Source: Protula sp. h YS-2021 (lineage: Eukaryota; Annelida; Polychaeta; Sabellida; Serpulidae). From it: 64,000 nucleotides of DNA. The stretch's first letter is position 1, and every line of letters begins with the position of its first letter. The DNA lies in the NCBI GenBank assembly GCA_949752745.1, contig OX457031.1, forward strand, positions 5,290,849 through 5,354,848, given 5' to 3'. A program made the position numbers and the translations under genes. Shown here piece after piece: positions 22,456-35,499 of this stretch. Under the pieces are notes generated by a model. The model had not been told where the DNA came from, did no database searches, and worked only from the letters and a program-made list of their open reading frames with translations.

Positions 22456-22701
22456 GTAGCGTTTGTAAGTTCTGACATAACCCTGGAAACCTTGCCTTAG
22501 CGTAGTAACTATTGCTTTTTCGCTTACAATAAATTTCAATTCAACTTTTATTACTTTGCAATGCATTTAATGTTTTAATAATAATAACAATAAAAATAAA
22601 GTAATAATATTAATAATAAAAATAATTATATTGGTGCAATCTATTGTTATATGAGAACAAAAAAGCATCTATCGTTATCATAGAATGTCTCCTTCACGTA
22701 C

Positions 22702-23060
22702 GTTCTTCTCAAATGAACCTCCGAGTAATTGATTACGTCACGCGCATAACTAATATCCTGGTCACGTGCATTGATCGCAGAACTGTTACGTTGTTGGATA
22801 CAGATTTGACAACTTTTGTAGTCCTCAGCAATTACAATACACAAACAGTTTTCCTTTGTGGAACAGTGATCAAAACACAGACCATAGTTAACCACTCTTT
22901 TGTTTTCTCCAAACCTACAGCTGTTTAACAATGCGGTCAGTTCTGACGTCAAAAAATCATCGTGCATTAGTTGCCAGGCAGCTACGTACGTCACAAGTTC
23001 CAGCGCTGCCTCTTTGAATGCGGCGATGCAAGAAACAGTAAATATCCACTTGAACATCAT
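22702..23060 (-). CDS. Secreted Cys-rich first coding exon, PAN/apple-like (copy 3)
   Basis: The best-preserved copy. On the minus strand, TTTTTTTACAG is a good acceptor, followed by a short 5' untranslated piece and two ATGs. The signal peptide (MFKWIFTVSCIAAF) is followed by SCRFGE, NYGLCFDHC, NCLCIVIAED and SCQICI cysteine motifs. It has a longer tail than copy 1, with 11 extra residues around ARDQDISYARD. No stop occurs before the candidate donor GTACGT at about 22,701; unspliced, the frame runs to 22,647. It is likely secreted. The downstream F5/8C exon (19,690-20,153) would be its 3' end if the two belong to one gene. Confidence 0.45.
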
Positions 23061-24439
23061 CGAAAATAACAACCTGTAAAAAAATAAAAAATAAACAAAC
23101 ACAAGACCAAAAACAACAGAATTGTACTAAAGTCCTTTCACAATGAAGTGTTGTCGAAATAATCTACTGTTTATTACTTTTTACAGAACTTAGTTGTTGT
23201 TTACTTTTTGTAGTTATTATTATTATTATTTTTTCACTAGTAGTTCCTTGCTATTTATTGTCGAATACTTATACTCTAGAATAAATTCGGTATTCCCAAA
23301 ACGGATTTCTAAAGAGCAGATAGTTAGTTTCAAGTTGAGCAGCAAGTAACCATGGCAGCTACAATTTATGATGCTGTAAATGTATTTAAATAAACATCGA
23401 AAAAATAAAGAAACACGTTTATCTTCTGTGGGTTGTGGTTTTGCAACTATGCCAGCGTAACCATAAAACTGTTCCTCAATGTTGACCTGAACAAGCGTGA
23501 AGAAGTAGTACATTTTTAATAGCAGTTAGCTTTCTCTTAATGTAGATGGCATCTGGATACATGAAAAACGTTAATCTGAGCACATGAAAAAGAATAATAC
23601 ACTGGAGAGACGTTTGGGTGGATGGAGGTACCCATGTAGGAAAACTGGTTAGTGTACTCTTGCATGGTTTTCTAATACTAACTCAAACGCATAATACAAA
23701 GTGTAAAATGCCCCTTTTTAACAAAAGGCAATTCCAGAAAACCTTTTTTATGGAAACCGAGGAGTAGTGAATGAAAGTTACCCACCTTTTTAATGAAATT
23801 GGCAATCTGCGTTGACCTCATCTAGCTTCGAAATTACAGCCTTTTTTATTTTTACCCTCAAAAGGTAACACAGATGATACCAAGTGCACCTCACTTCCGC
23901 GGGAATTAACCAGATTAAATATACGTGCTGGTTTATAATATAATTTGCTGTGTTATCGGAATACCTCGTTTGGACAAACAACAAAGAAAATTATGTCTTT
24001 TTATAGTTGGGTAGGAAATGATAGCAACACGAAAGTTGCAGTATTTTTGCCTATTGTGTATGAATTTTTAGTCATTCAACTCGATGTCTTATCAGTTGCT
24101 GTTCAGGGGCACTTTTGCGTCTTCCCTCTGCAAATAATTTCAAAATAAAATTTAACGTTAACCTCAAACAATATCAATCAATTCTCCTTTACCGATTTCT
24201 TTGTGAGAAGAAATACTGAAGTGCAAAGTGCAATGGTGAAATTTGGCAACTATTTTCGTTTTTCTTTCTTTTTTTTCTTCTTATTACTCCATCACAGAGT
24301 TACGTGTAGTATTACTTCATCAGAGAATTACCTGTCATGCACCTTTTTGACCAATGGTTACGAAATCAGCTCAAAAATTCTCTAGCTCTAACTGTTGTCG
24401 TTAGAATGGCCAATTTGAGGATTTTGATCTTGACTATGG

Positions 24440-27000
24440 CTGAGAATATGAATGTCAGTGAGGTGTCTGTTATGTAACGTCTATTAGGCCAGAAGAGTCG
24501 AAAAATTAAAACTTAATTATATTGTGTCGGTATTTATTCTACTTGGCATTTATTCCATATTGCCATCTGTACTCTGTTGTGTTTATTCTGCCAATGTGGA
24601 CAAATGCAAATTGTGCAAATAAAATGTCGTATTTTGTCACTTGTTATAAATTGGTGTTTGTAACCTTTCAGGTTTACTAAACTCAGTGTCGATGAGGAAA
24701 TAAACGCCATGTAAGCTGTCAAACCATTAGTTTGATTCATTCGGCACAATTGAATGTTGCCTGTCTCAGAGCCACCCTGATGCAGATTTCTCGAGCCCCC
24801 CTCCTATTTCTCTTCTATACCCTGGTCACCCTGCTGTACTATCTCCACACACACTACCTTCTCCATTTACCTCCCCAGCACACAATTTGTGACACTCTCA
24901 TCTTTTTGATATTTCTTCCCTTTCTTTAACCATCTGTCCCTTGTAATCTTTCCATGTAGTCCAACGATGCTCCTCGCTTCAGCGTGCCCACCAACCAACT
25001 GCCACTCTTCTTCTTTCCGGTTGGTCATGATCTCATCTCTATGTGACTGCACCCCCTCACATTCCCCAAAATAAATGTTCGCGGGCCTCGTCCAACACCG
25101 ATTCACAGCACAGACACTGAGAGGTCATTAACCCATCCCAATGCTTCCTCTCATTTAATCTATGTCCCCATTCCACTCCCATCTGTCCCATCCCTTCTGT
25201 CTCATTTTACGCCCGATACATTTAAACCCAACCAAAATTACCCCCTTTTAACCTCTTTCCACCCTCACTCCCCACACCCCTCTGCCTTGCATTCCATCCT
25301 TCGTTCCTCGAAATCCTCCCAACCCACTTTCCCCTTCCGCGCTCGCCTTTTACTCCCAATTCTTTCCATTTTCTCTTTTTCGCTTCTGCACAAAATATGC
25401 ACGAGTAATGCCGGTAAAAGCAATGGCGTATGAATAGGACGCTCACTGTAGAGATTCTCGTTTTTTCAATCCCACGAAAAACAAATCAATTGTTCTCAAT
25501 ACATCCGCCAAACTTCAAACATTACCTATAACATTACACACTAATAGTATTATATATGTTGAATCTAGCGATTCATACTCAGGGCCCGTTTCTTAACGTT
25601 CATTTCTAGCCCTGTTCTTCTCACTATTTTGTACCTTATCACCGCCCGCAACACCATATACTTCCGCCTCCTTTTTTACCTGCAATTTCTTATTACTCAC
25701 CCACTAAAAACAACAACCAAAACATCCAAAACAACCTTCACTAACTTAACTACTCTTAACTACAAATGCTTCTGCATTTAAGCCCTGTGTTCATCAATAA
25801 ATCCAAAAAGGTTTTGTTGTTTTCCTATTTTCCTTTCACTTGGGTTCATTCGATGAAGCTGTAAGACCTTACAAAAGAGAGTCAAAAGGAGGTCAGCATA
25901 CCACTCATAAAAACAATCGGAGACACGTAATCTCTGTTGCAAACAAAAAGAGTACTTGCTTCTAACAATAGAGCAGCATGTTGAGCCCTTTATCAATTGC
26001 CACTGTCTTACTTGTTAAGCAATAGACAGGTTTTGCAGGTCAGTTGTTTACCTGACAGCACGCACTTTGGTGCTAGTTTTAAGACCTACTGCAAATAAGG
26101 CTATCTCTCTGGAATTGCTAGTCAAACTTCGGCATTTTTTACGAAATCGAGTAGCTATGTCAACAATTCTGTATAATCTGTATCTCCTACAGGGCATATC
26201 GCACGAATCAGGGCTTGTTATTTTTCCACCTTTTTTCCGCTACAGTCGGGATGAAAGACCGGATGAGGGTTCGGGGGATCAGCATTTATTTAGCCAATTA
26301 AACATAAATACACATGCATTGCTAGTCACCTGAAGAATTCCACAAATGTACTCTAAAAACTTATCTTATTTAAAAATTATTAACTGATAAGCTTTACTCC
26401 CAACAAAAGCTTTATTTTAAATTAAAATTAAGTACTTACTTGGTAATCTTTTAAATGGATTATCAAAAAAGTGACAAATCATTTTTGTCTTCTTTTTCGC
26501 TACAGTCGGGATGAAAAACGTGGGGGGGGGCATGCAATTTGACCTACCACCATTTGACCAATCGCCTTTTGGCCAATCCCTTAATGAAAAAACGTGATAG
26601 GGGTGCTTTGAGGGAAATTGTTTTAATCCCAGAAAAATGTATTGCTTTAGTTACCATTTGTATTTTTGCATATTTTATAACATTGGTAGGCCCAGAAAAA
26701 GGCCGTTATCTTAGTATCTGCCTTTGATGCGAATGCTATCGTGGAGGCGGACACACACATTTCATCGCCCTCCATTCACTGTAGTTCTTGAACGGCTTAC
26801 TCGGGAACTTTGTAAAGTGATAATTTTAAAGTCGTAGTACCGCACAGCACCACAGACATGGCTGATAGTAACTGTTCTCGCCGAAGCCAGACATAGTAGC
26901 CGGGACACCGCACTCACCGAGAACGTGACTGCGCGAATAAGAATGTTGCTGGAAAGGGCATGAAGGCATACTCAGGCGTAACTTCAAACTCCTATTTTCT
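24440..27000. other. Intergenic, no gene seen
   Basis: Similarity to the duplicated unit fades after about 24,440. Small frames here have no recognisable domains. CGCTACAGTCGGGATGAAA occurs twice (26,240 and 26,501), hinting at a short dispersed repeat. Confidence 0.4.
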
Positions 27001-27007
27001 CTACTGG

Positions 27008-27048
27008 TGTTAACTGTAGTTATCAAGTTTATGTATGGATCCCTCCAA
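27008..27048. mobile_element. Solo end of the MITE family seen at 21.2 kb
   Basis: AGTTATCAAGTTTATGTATG followed by GATCCCTCCAACT matches the right terminal repeat at 21,440-21,475 with a few changes. I did not find a partner end nearby. Confidence 0.5.
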
Positions 27049-27108
27049 CTGCCATGTTTCCATGTCCCCACTTCGTGTTTTCAAACTACCTTATAAGATT
27101 TATAGCCT

Positions 27109-27111
<3 letters not shown>

Positions 27112-27144
<33 letters not shown>

Positions 27145-27182
27145 TGCAAAAATGTGGTTCGACTAACCACACACACACACAC
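27112..27182. repeat. ATT and CA microsatellites
   Basis: An (ATT)n run of about 11 units to 27,144, then a short (CA)n run at 27,170-27,182. Confidence 0.9.
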
Positions 27183-27189
27183 TGTCATA

Positions 27190-28400
27190 ACAAAAATAAT
27201 TAGCTAACACAGAAGCAAGTGAGCCGCGAAGAACTTTCTATCACTTTTTGGAGCAAACAAGTAAGGCTAATTCTAGGTAATTTCATATAATTGTCGAATG
27301 CAGTTACCAAGAAAACGATGGATCAACTTAGTTTTTTTGTGAATGTCACTATGAAGTCGAAAAAAAAACATTAAAATATTCATCAAAGCAAAGGAACTTC
27401 CTTTTTGTAATAATAAAGCAACCAAAAGGGCTTCCATATCACAACCATCATAACCATTACATGTTCTTAGATAGTGGGGGTGATTCAACTTGCCCCTATG
27501 GTCAACTTACCCCTGCCTTCCCCTATTGTTTATATGTGTTGTTTATATGTAATCAAGGAGGTTAAGCAAGAATTGTTTATAAGCCCGGCCTCTCTCCAAT
27601 TGTTCTTGCATTAAATATAGAAATCTGACTTATCAAAAATATACAGTTACGACTTGCCAGGTCGGAGGAGTGTCGGAGGAAAAGGAAGATGATAGCCGTA
27701 ATGCAACCACTTTATCAGCTGTCTTGGACCTCCCATGGTTTCCCACTTTTCACAGAAATGGTGCAGTCTTCCCACGAACGGGCCTAGTGTCGTTGCAGGG
27801 CTTGGGAAAAGCCGGCACGGAAACGGGTATAGCTTGCGGAGCGGGGGTTGGGGCGAAAATACAGTGATTGCTACCTGCTCTGCTGGAGGCCCTTCCTCTA
27901 AACCCTGGCATATTTTCGACAATGGATCGCCCACACAAACACTAAAAGCACTCAACAAAGTAATTCAGTAGTACATAATGTTGTGTAAAATGTATTTTAA
28001 AGGGCAAATTGCGTACCTACACGACGACACAAGTCCATCTTGACTCCCTACACTTACCCTTGAGCTCGGGCATGAAACGAACGCAAAGGAAAATGATTGG
28101 AGATACGAGCGACGAAAAGAAAGGAAAGAGAAGGTGAAACGACATGAGGTGGTCAACAGTCTGGTTACACTGGCAAATAGGACAATGGACAGTGTTAGAG
28201 TTATTTTTAAGCTTTTGTAATTTTTATTTCATGTTATTTACAATAATTTTACCATATGACAGTCCCGGTATATAAATATTGACTGAAGGAAATAACAACT
28301 CTCTTACGTTAAAATATTAAAACTATGTTTCCATGCTCACCAACAAGAATCATTTTTTAGCTTTGTTATCTAAACCTGTGCTTTTAGTTTCGGTGTTCCA
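27190..28400. other. Intergenic, no gene seen
   Basis: Overlapping short frames at 27,647-27,971 on both strands have no recognisable domain, and no splice or promoter context supports one. Confidence 0.35.
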
Positions 28401-28404
28401 GACG

Positions 28405-29240
28405 CACAGTAGTAAGGAGATGGGTGAGGCCACACAAACAGACTTATCTATGGAGGACATCGTAGATCTTGAAAAGAAAAATCCTATACAGTACAGATAC
28501 AGTGACAGCCTGGATAGAGAGTCATTTATGACATCGATGTGGTTCCTTTTTACACTGCCCTCCCCATTTTAAAAGTTTTTTTTACATTTATTTAGTTTTG
28601 TTTGTGATGGTTGATGTAAAAATGTAAGAAGTTTATCTAAAATGAAACAATGTTAATACGCTCAATGAAGTTACGAATGACTTATATTTTAAAGATATTG
28701 CGTTCAGTTTAAATGTAAGCGTACAGACTGTTACAAATTCATTTCATAAAACTTTGGACGTTCTTGTTTCACATATGTCGTGTTTTCGTGTGTGGCCTGA
28801 AAGTAGTGAATTACGTAAATCAATGCAAAATTGTTTCAAGTCATGTTTTGATAACAAAGTAGCGGTAATAGTTGGCTGTTGTGAATTGTATTGTGAAAAA
28901 TCAAAGTTTTTTTTTCAATTATAAGCATCATTAAATCATTAAATACTTAACAGGCATAGCACCACAAGGCGTAATTAGTTTTATATCAAAGGGTTGGAGA
29001 GAAAGGGTTGCAGATAAATCTAAAACAGAGAGATGTGGTTTGTTGGAAAATTTAATGCCAGATGACATCATAATGGCGGATCGTGGCTTAATATTGAGGA
29101 TGATGAAGGTTGTTATCAAGCAAAATTAATTATACCAGATTTCACTAAAGGAAAGAAAACAATTACATTCCATTGAAATAGAAAATACTTGAAAAATTAC
29201 TGTATTTAGGATTCATATTGAACGTGTTATTAGTTAAGTA
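28405..29240 (+). pseudogene. DDE_Tnp_4 (PIF/Harbinger-like) transposase relic
   Basis: Three plus-strand pieces in three frames line up in order with DDE_Tnp_4 transposases. About 28,420-28,520 gives a TDLSMEDIVDLEKKN linker. About 28,670-28,910 gives the helix-turn-helix-like region (VSVQTVTNSFHKTLDVLVSH, RVWPES, MQNCFKSCFDNKVAVIVG, CCELYCEKS). About 28,953-29,236 gives [53 protein letters not shown] and FRIHIERVIS. The second catalytic Asp (MADRG) is present, but the first, usually in an IID(C/G)TE context, is Gly. The middle is deleted and stops are scattered. Long dead. Confidence 0.75.
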
Positions 29241-31880
29241 AAAATATATTTAGAATTTTTCAAGGCAACACTTATAGATTTTATGAAGCTCAGAAAAGGT
29301 GAAGATTACGTGACCATTGATAAAAATTGTGCATGTGTTTTGTGGATTGACTAATCTGCGTAAGTCAGTACTACCATTCGATTGAAATACAGTCCTCTTC
29401 GTGTAAGATGAGATCGCGTGATATGAAGTTCGGATAACGCGAGTTGGACTATAAATATAAAATAAGATATATTTTTCTTTGTTCTATGCTGAGTGATCTT
29501 AGTTCTATGTTGAGTGATCTACGTGAGCAAGCATAACATGCCGATCATTTGCTGTGGTGTGATGAATTTCATCGAAAAATTTTATTATACGCCTGGAGGT
29601 CTGAGTGTTTTATTCTATTTATTTTTATTTTGTTATTAGATATACATAAAAAAACCGTCTCCCATTTTTATTCTGTATGTAAACCAGAACCAGCAAATTA
29701 TTTTAAACAGCTCATTGATTCACTTATTTATGAAGTGACGCCTCTTTCTGTTTGCACTCTTTGAAAATAAAATATAACGCTGCGAATACATAGGGATCAA
29801 AACTAAAAATTTCAACCATGCAGTTTTCAATTATGCATAAATAAGCTTTATGCAATTACACTCGGTAGTCAAACCCACAATAGCAAGCAGCTATTAGCAT
29901 TGACTGATGGAGAAATGAATACGCAATGTTTATACAGTACCGCGAGCTGTTTCATAACAGCATGCAGACAAACACTGGCGCTGAAATCTCCAGGTCCGTT
30001 TCCACTCGGGCAAGTAACTTGCACCAGTAACTGCAAAACACAATAATGCCACTAATTTTCCTTTACACTGTTCCAAATTATTGGCATCTTGCAACTTGCA
30101 TGCAACTGGCTGCATTTCTGAGTATCTCCTAACATATTTTAAATTAAAACGCAACTATCGAACGTGAATCGCTATAGGTTACCGGGAGATGCACTACACA
30201 GCTAACTGATCATTGCAGTGTTAGCTTTAAGATCATTCACACGCAAAACTGGAACTTGCCATATTTGGAGCTTGCTGAGGGGTGTGCCTGATAGTAAAAA
30301 CTTAAGTGTTTTCACAGTGAATGAGAGAATTAATTGTCTTATATCTTAAGTTCTAACACTTAAGTGTGTTTCAGGCTAGATTTCATTATTATGCAGACGA
30401 GTTTAATGGTTTCAGTTCTGATACCACTTAATTGTCGTAATATCAGAAAATGCTTGGAATATTTAAACACAGTAACTGAAACGTGTGAAAAGAAAAACCT
30501 TGTGCAATCTGTAATAAGACTTAACTGTATTTCTAAACAATTAACCAAACACTTGATTGTGTTTGATATTAGACTTAATTGTCTAAAAACCCACACGTGT
30601 GTTGTCTGCTATAAGAAAAGTTAATTCTCTTATAACAAGACTTAACTTTGTTATTTAATCACTTAGCACACATTAATTATGTTTGCACTTAGACTAAAAT
30701 ATCGCATTTTCTATTCAAGTCAAAACTGGAGTATGACATTGACGCTGGCAGTACTCAATTCAGAAAAGAATAATCTAGAAAATCTTGCTTGATCTTACTT
30801 TATGTGCTGCGCTCAAAAACAGTTGATTTTGCAAAGACGATAAATTTCGTATTCATACGTACACGCATTCCTCACCAAAGCTAGGCAATATCACTTTATC
30901 ATTGGCCGGCTGAAACAATGTAAACATGTAGCACCACAACATGTGTGTGCAGAGTCACTCTGCTTGTGTGATATGTTTCGTGTCTGGGGTCAAAGGTGCC
31001 CACCACATGTCTACACTGCCTTTTCCAGGCGCACCTTGCACAAATTCTTTTACTGACGCTCCTTCGTCATTTCGTAGCGTCGACACGACCATATAAGAGT
31101 TCAATTTAAAGAAATATATTGGTATTAGAACAGAACTGAAACTTGCTTTTGCAATATTATTTGTATGAACTGAGTGAAAAGTTCATGCCATCCCGAAATG
31201 TTTTTTTTTTCAACTTCATCTCATTTTATTTTTAACTCGTTAAATTAGTCGAAAGTTATTTTTTGTCATTACAATAAATTTATACCTTCACAATTCTATT
31301 AAAATAACCTTCCAAAAAATTATATAGCTGGTTAAAAATAATAAAAATTAATCATTTTTTTACCATAATGTGCTCGTATAAGTGAGGTGTTCTGTATGAG
31401 ATACCCGCAGCTGCTACGAAATTATCACGCCACTTAAATAATTGTTTTGGTGAAATTATTACATGTAAAACAAATAGATAATACTATCTTGTGCTAATAT
31501 TGATTTCTTAAAGATGGTACATAAACTTTTTCTAGTACTTAAAGAGATTTTTAAGAGAAACATTTTGAACTTTTTTTAAAGTGTTTGGTAAAAGCGTTGG
31601 AGGTGAATTGGTCAGTTTGAATTTTGCAATCTTGCTTGTGCAAGCGAATAATTTTCAAAGCAATCATTTCGCCTGTGAACTAATGCGTTATGAATTGCAA
31701 TCTGTCAGCTATGTGCTTCTCCTCCATAAATTTTATCGTATTTTCGAGATGCCAAAACGTCTTAGAAATGTAACAGAAATGCATTCAATGCTTACCTTAT
31801 CGGTACTATGAATACTTAAAAGAAATATCCCAAATTTAACTCACATTTTTTCGCGTCGATGTATTGAATACGCCTTTGAA
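29240..31880. other. Intergenic, no gene seen
   Basis: AT-rich. At 30,300-30,680, TAAGACTTAA / ACACTTAAGTG-like motifs recur irregularly, perhaps a very old tandem repeat. No reliable coding frame. Confidence 0.35.
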
Positions 31881-31882
31881 GA

Positions 31883-32918
31883 TTGGTTAGATCTAAAAAA
31901 GACACATGCCACGAGCCAAAAGCCACATTACATAAGCTCACGGAGCAAAACAAGTGCAAGACGCACGAAATGTCCGATGCGGACGAGAGCTATGATGATC
32001 GCGAAACCAATGCACAAAAACCTTCAGGCGCCTACGAGGGCACTGACGACGATGTGACGTCAAAAAGCTGCTACCGGCCACTACGTCGCCGAAGGCGTTT
32101 ACGGCGGGCGACGAAGATCACATTTCACAAAATTTCGCGCGGGAATGAGAGGATCAAAAGGCTGGGCTCCCCGTTACGGACGCGCTGGCGTCAATTGTGA
32201 ACAAGTGTTTCGTTAGCAAGCTTGCCCTTGATAAGTTTAAGGAGCGCAAAGACGCTTATTTAATTCCCGCAAATTGTGCATGGTTGGAAGTGCCTGAATG
32301 CAACAAGAAAATTGCCTTACAGATGGGACGCTACAAAAAGAGCCGTTTGTATGCCCTCACCCACATCATGTCGGATTTTTCAAAAGTTGGGGTTGTGCTC
32401 ACGCAGCTTGAACAGAATTTTGCGTCTGCCTCTGAAAAGGCTCTTCCTACTGTTCAGATTGTGCGTCAATTGACGGATGGCATACCGATTCTCTTGGCAC
32501 TGCATATGCTGGTCAGTCACAATGTCGACGTGATTTAGCAGTCTGCGCTTTATCGAGCGACCTACGGCAGTTTTCCGAGCTGGCTCCTACGCCCGATTCT
32601 ATGTTTGGCGAGCCCACTGAATTAACCCTAAGAACCGAAGAACTGGGCGAATTACAACATTTGGGGAGGCCCACCCAAATGGGGAGGCCCACGCTGAGGT
32701 AGGTGTAGCCTAGAACTCTTTTTATTATTGATAAGATGCCAAAGCCTCCTTTTGAGACAGTCGTGCAAAGCATTTTAAAAACTGCAAAGCAACAGGCAGA
32801 TTCCTTTCTTGGAGGCTGTATCAGTCGTTATATATCCGGAGCCCTGAAATTGTTTTACATGTTTGATGTCAACTCGTATAGCAAAAGTTCAAGTAAAGAA
32901 CGCAATGACGCGCTTTAA
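31883..32918 (+). pseudogene. Gag-like ORF relic, probably DIRS/Ngaro-type retrotransposon
   Basis: Several adjacent plus-strand frames, at 31,883-32,200, 32,197-32,538, about 32,540-32,700 and 32,736-32,918. The first is charged, with an Arg-rich stretch (RPLRRRRRLRRATK). The second has an arrangement I associate with the Gag-like ORF of tyrosine-recombinase (DIRS/Ngaro) retrotransposons: YLIPANCAWLEVPECNKKI, then an RYKKSRLYALTHIM helix and QLTDGIPILLALHML. The third adds MFGEPTELTLRTEEL. A stop at about 32,536 and frame changes break it. No recombinase or reverse transcriptase follows. The base composition is richer in GC than the flanks. The family assignment is tentative; a host gene relic is possible. 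Confidence 0.45.
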
Positions 32919-32924
32919 ATACTA

Positions 32925-34100
32925 ATTTCCATTGTAATATCAACCCAGGATTGGCCTAAGAATATCAGTGTTTGCATTAAGCACTTAGACACTTTCATAT
33001 TATGCAAACTTTCACTTTTTATCTGGCTCTTATTTCTTTTTGCATAAGATTAAAATGTCACAGATAAGGAGATACAAAGACGACGAAGTCATAAACTTTC
33101 AATGACTTAAGAATTCTATTTCTTTCTTTGATTCTACTCACGCTGAGTTCTAGATACGTATCGGTATCGCTTGTCATTGGGCTGGGGGGGGGGGGAGGCG
33201 AAGGGTGTCGATAACCTGTTCACATAAACCGAAGAAGCGCCGAGCCACGTTTACGAAAATGCTCTTTTTAACCACACGATATTCACCACCTGAACACGGA
33301 GTGTGACATTTAATTTTACAAAATACCTTCTTTCACCAGTTTCTACATTTATGAACACAGACACAACTAGAATGCTCTTTACTGCAAGCATAGAACGAAA
33401 CTAGATATCTACATTAAGAAATGTGTGTTTACTATTATGGGTTTCTCTTTTTATTGGTCTCGTAATAAAAAAATAAATCCCGTTTCTTTTTTTCTTTGAA
33501 AACGCAGCATACTGAATGAAAATTACTCCATTTTAACTAAATTTGCACTCTGAGGACCGCGTCTAAAATTACCCTGTTTTCCAATGTTATTTTTGTGGGA
33601 CATATACCATTAAGTGACAACTACACAAACACTTGTCAATTACATCTACTTCAAGCTAATAGGACCCAGGAAGTCACGTTCTATTACACTACGTGATCAC
33701 TGTGCGTTATTTTGTTGCTTCGTGCTAATTTGCACATGTGCAGTATTTCAACAATACACTGTTCAATAACAACCAGTTTCTGCAAATAAATTTGGCAAAA
33801 CATAAACGTACTTATTCACTATTTCTGACAGCCATTTGGATAAAATGCATGTACACTTGACAGACGCTGAAAATGAATATTGATGAAACAGGTGTTGTCA
33901 TCCACTTTTTTCATGCTGTCGTCAATGCTGTATTACTGTTCTACATGGAACATTTTCAATATTGTTTCGAGATATTCGTGTATTTATTTCTCATGGACCA
34001 TTTTTATATTCATTTTCCTTTTTCAGTTCTGTAGTTTCTCATGATTCTTACTAGTTACGCCCCGCTGACCTGGTGATGGTGGTGTCTGTCATCAGATTCG
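32925..34100. other. Intergenic, no gene seen
   Basis: Includes a G run at 33,182-33,196 and otherwise AT-rich single-copy sequence. Confidence 0.4.
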
Positions 34101-34109
34101 AAGGATGAG

Positions 34110-35240
34110 CGTCATTCTTGCACACACCCTCCCGCGCACACATCATGCACACTTCTTCTCGCACATACCTCATGCACACACCTTCCCACACACCTCATGC
34201 ACACACCTTCCCACACACCTCATGCACACACCTTCCTACACACCTCATGTACACACCTTCCAACACACTTCATGCATACACCTTCCCACACACCTCATGC
34301 ACACACCTTTCCACACACCTCATGCACACACCTTCCCCACACGCCTCATGCACACACCTTCCAACACACCTAATGCACACACCTTCCCGCACACCTCATG
34401 CACATTTCTTCCCGCACACACCTCCCCACACACCTCATCCACAAACCTTCCCACACACATCATGCACATTTCTTCCCGCACACACCTCATGCACCCACGT
34501 TTCCACACACCTCATGCACACACCTTCCCACACACATCATGCACACACCTTCCCACACACTTCATGCATACACCTTCCCAAACACCTCATGCACACACAT
34601 CATGCACACACCTTCCCACACACCTCATGCACATTTCTTCCTTCACACACCTCATGCACACACCTCCCCACACACCTCATGCACACACCTTCCCACACAC
34701 CTCATGCACACACCTTCCCACACACCTCATGCACATTTCTTCCTGCACACACCTCATGCACACACCTCCCCACACACCTCATCCACACAACTTCCCACAC
34801 ACCTCATGTACACTTCTTCCCGCACACACCTGACGCACACACCTTCCCACACACCTCATGCACACACCTTCAAACGCACATCATGTACATTTCTTCCCCC
34901 ACACACCTCATGCACACACCTTCCCACACACCTCATGCGCACACAGTCTCGAGCACACCTCATGCACACAACCTCCTGCACACACTTCATACACATACCT
35001 TCCCATACACCTCATGCGCACACAGTCTCGAGCACACCTCATGCACACAGATTCTCACACACCTCATTCACACACCTTCCCACACACCTCATGCGCACAC
35101 CTTAAAACATACCTCATGCACACACCTTCCCACGCCCCTCAAGTACACATCTTCCCACACACCTCATACGCACACAGTCTCGAGCACACCTCATGCACAC
35201 ACCCTCCCGCACACACCTCATGCACACACCTTCTCTCAGC
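34110..35240. repeat. 25-bp CA-rich minisatellite
   Basis: About 45 units of a 25-bp repeat made of CTCATGCACACAC and CTTCCCACACAC. Variant units carry TTCTTCCCGCACACAC or AGTCTCGAGCACAC in a periodic fashion, indicating a higher-order pattern. The unit has no stop and 25 is not a multiple of 3, so three long overlapping His/Thr/Pro-rich frames appear (for example 34,118-35,254). These are not genes. Confidence 0.9.
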
Positions 35241-35497
35241 TCTTACACTTTTAACCGTCTGTCGTTTGAGTCAGATCCTTGCTGCTCTTCCCCAGTCATT
35301 GTTCCGGTGACTGATTATTTGTTCGTCTCTACCATATGACAATTTTATCCCCAGAAACCCTTGTACCATTGGTTCCAGTCTTTTATTACGGATTCGGTGG
35401 GGACATGATATGTGGAAGGAGATTAGTTGACGTATGTGCGTTCCATATGGCGTCCACGTAGAAAAGTTGGAATATAAAGACGACACTATCAACATCA

Positions 35498-35499
<2 letters not shown>

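Larger units (their letters stand above)
10..24440. repeat. Three tandem copies of a large locus duplication
   Basis: Long collinear similarity is visible between segments starting near 10, 9,145 and 21,690. Each begins with a CACAAGTTG-containing block and the degenerate GAATCGGAT repeat. Then come a conserved plus-strand block, AATAAA signals, a Cys-rich minus-strand exon and shared AT-rich sequence. Copies 1 and 2 continue through the 20-bp minisatellite, a C-rich tract and the F5/8C exon; copy 3 loses similarity near 24.44 kb. Copy 1 is about 9.1 kb. Copy 2 is about 12.5 kb because it holds roughly 4.3 kb of extra sequence near 11.7-16.0 kb, including a BEL/Pao fragment, although it has lost nearly all of the 28-bp minisatellite of copy 1. 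Confidence 0.85.

Noticed and set aside
27647..27971. Overlapping 60-100-codon frames on both strands
   Set aside because: No domain, no splice or promoter context, and frames on opposite strands of the same GC-richer patch; likely chance.
34105..35310. Frames of 150-378 codons rich in His, Thr and Pro
   Set aside because: By-products of the 25-bp CA-rich minisatellite read in three frames.
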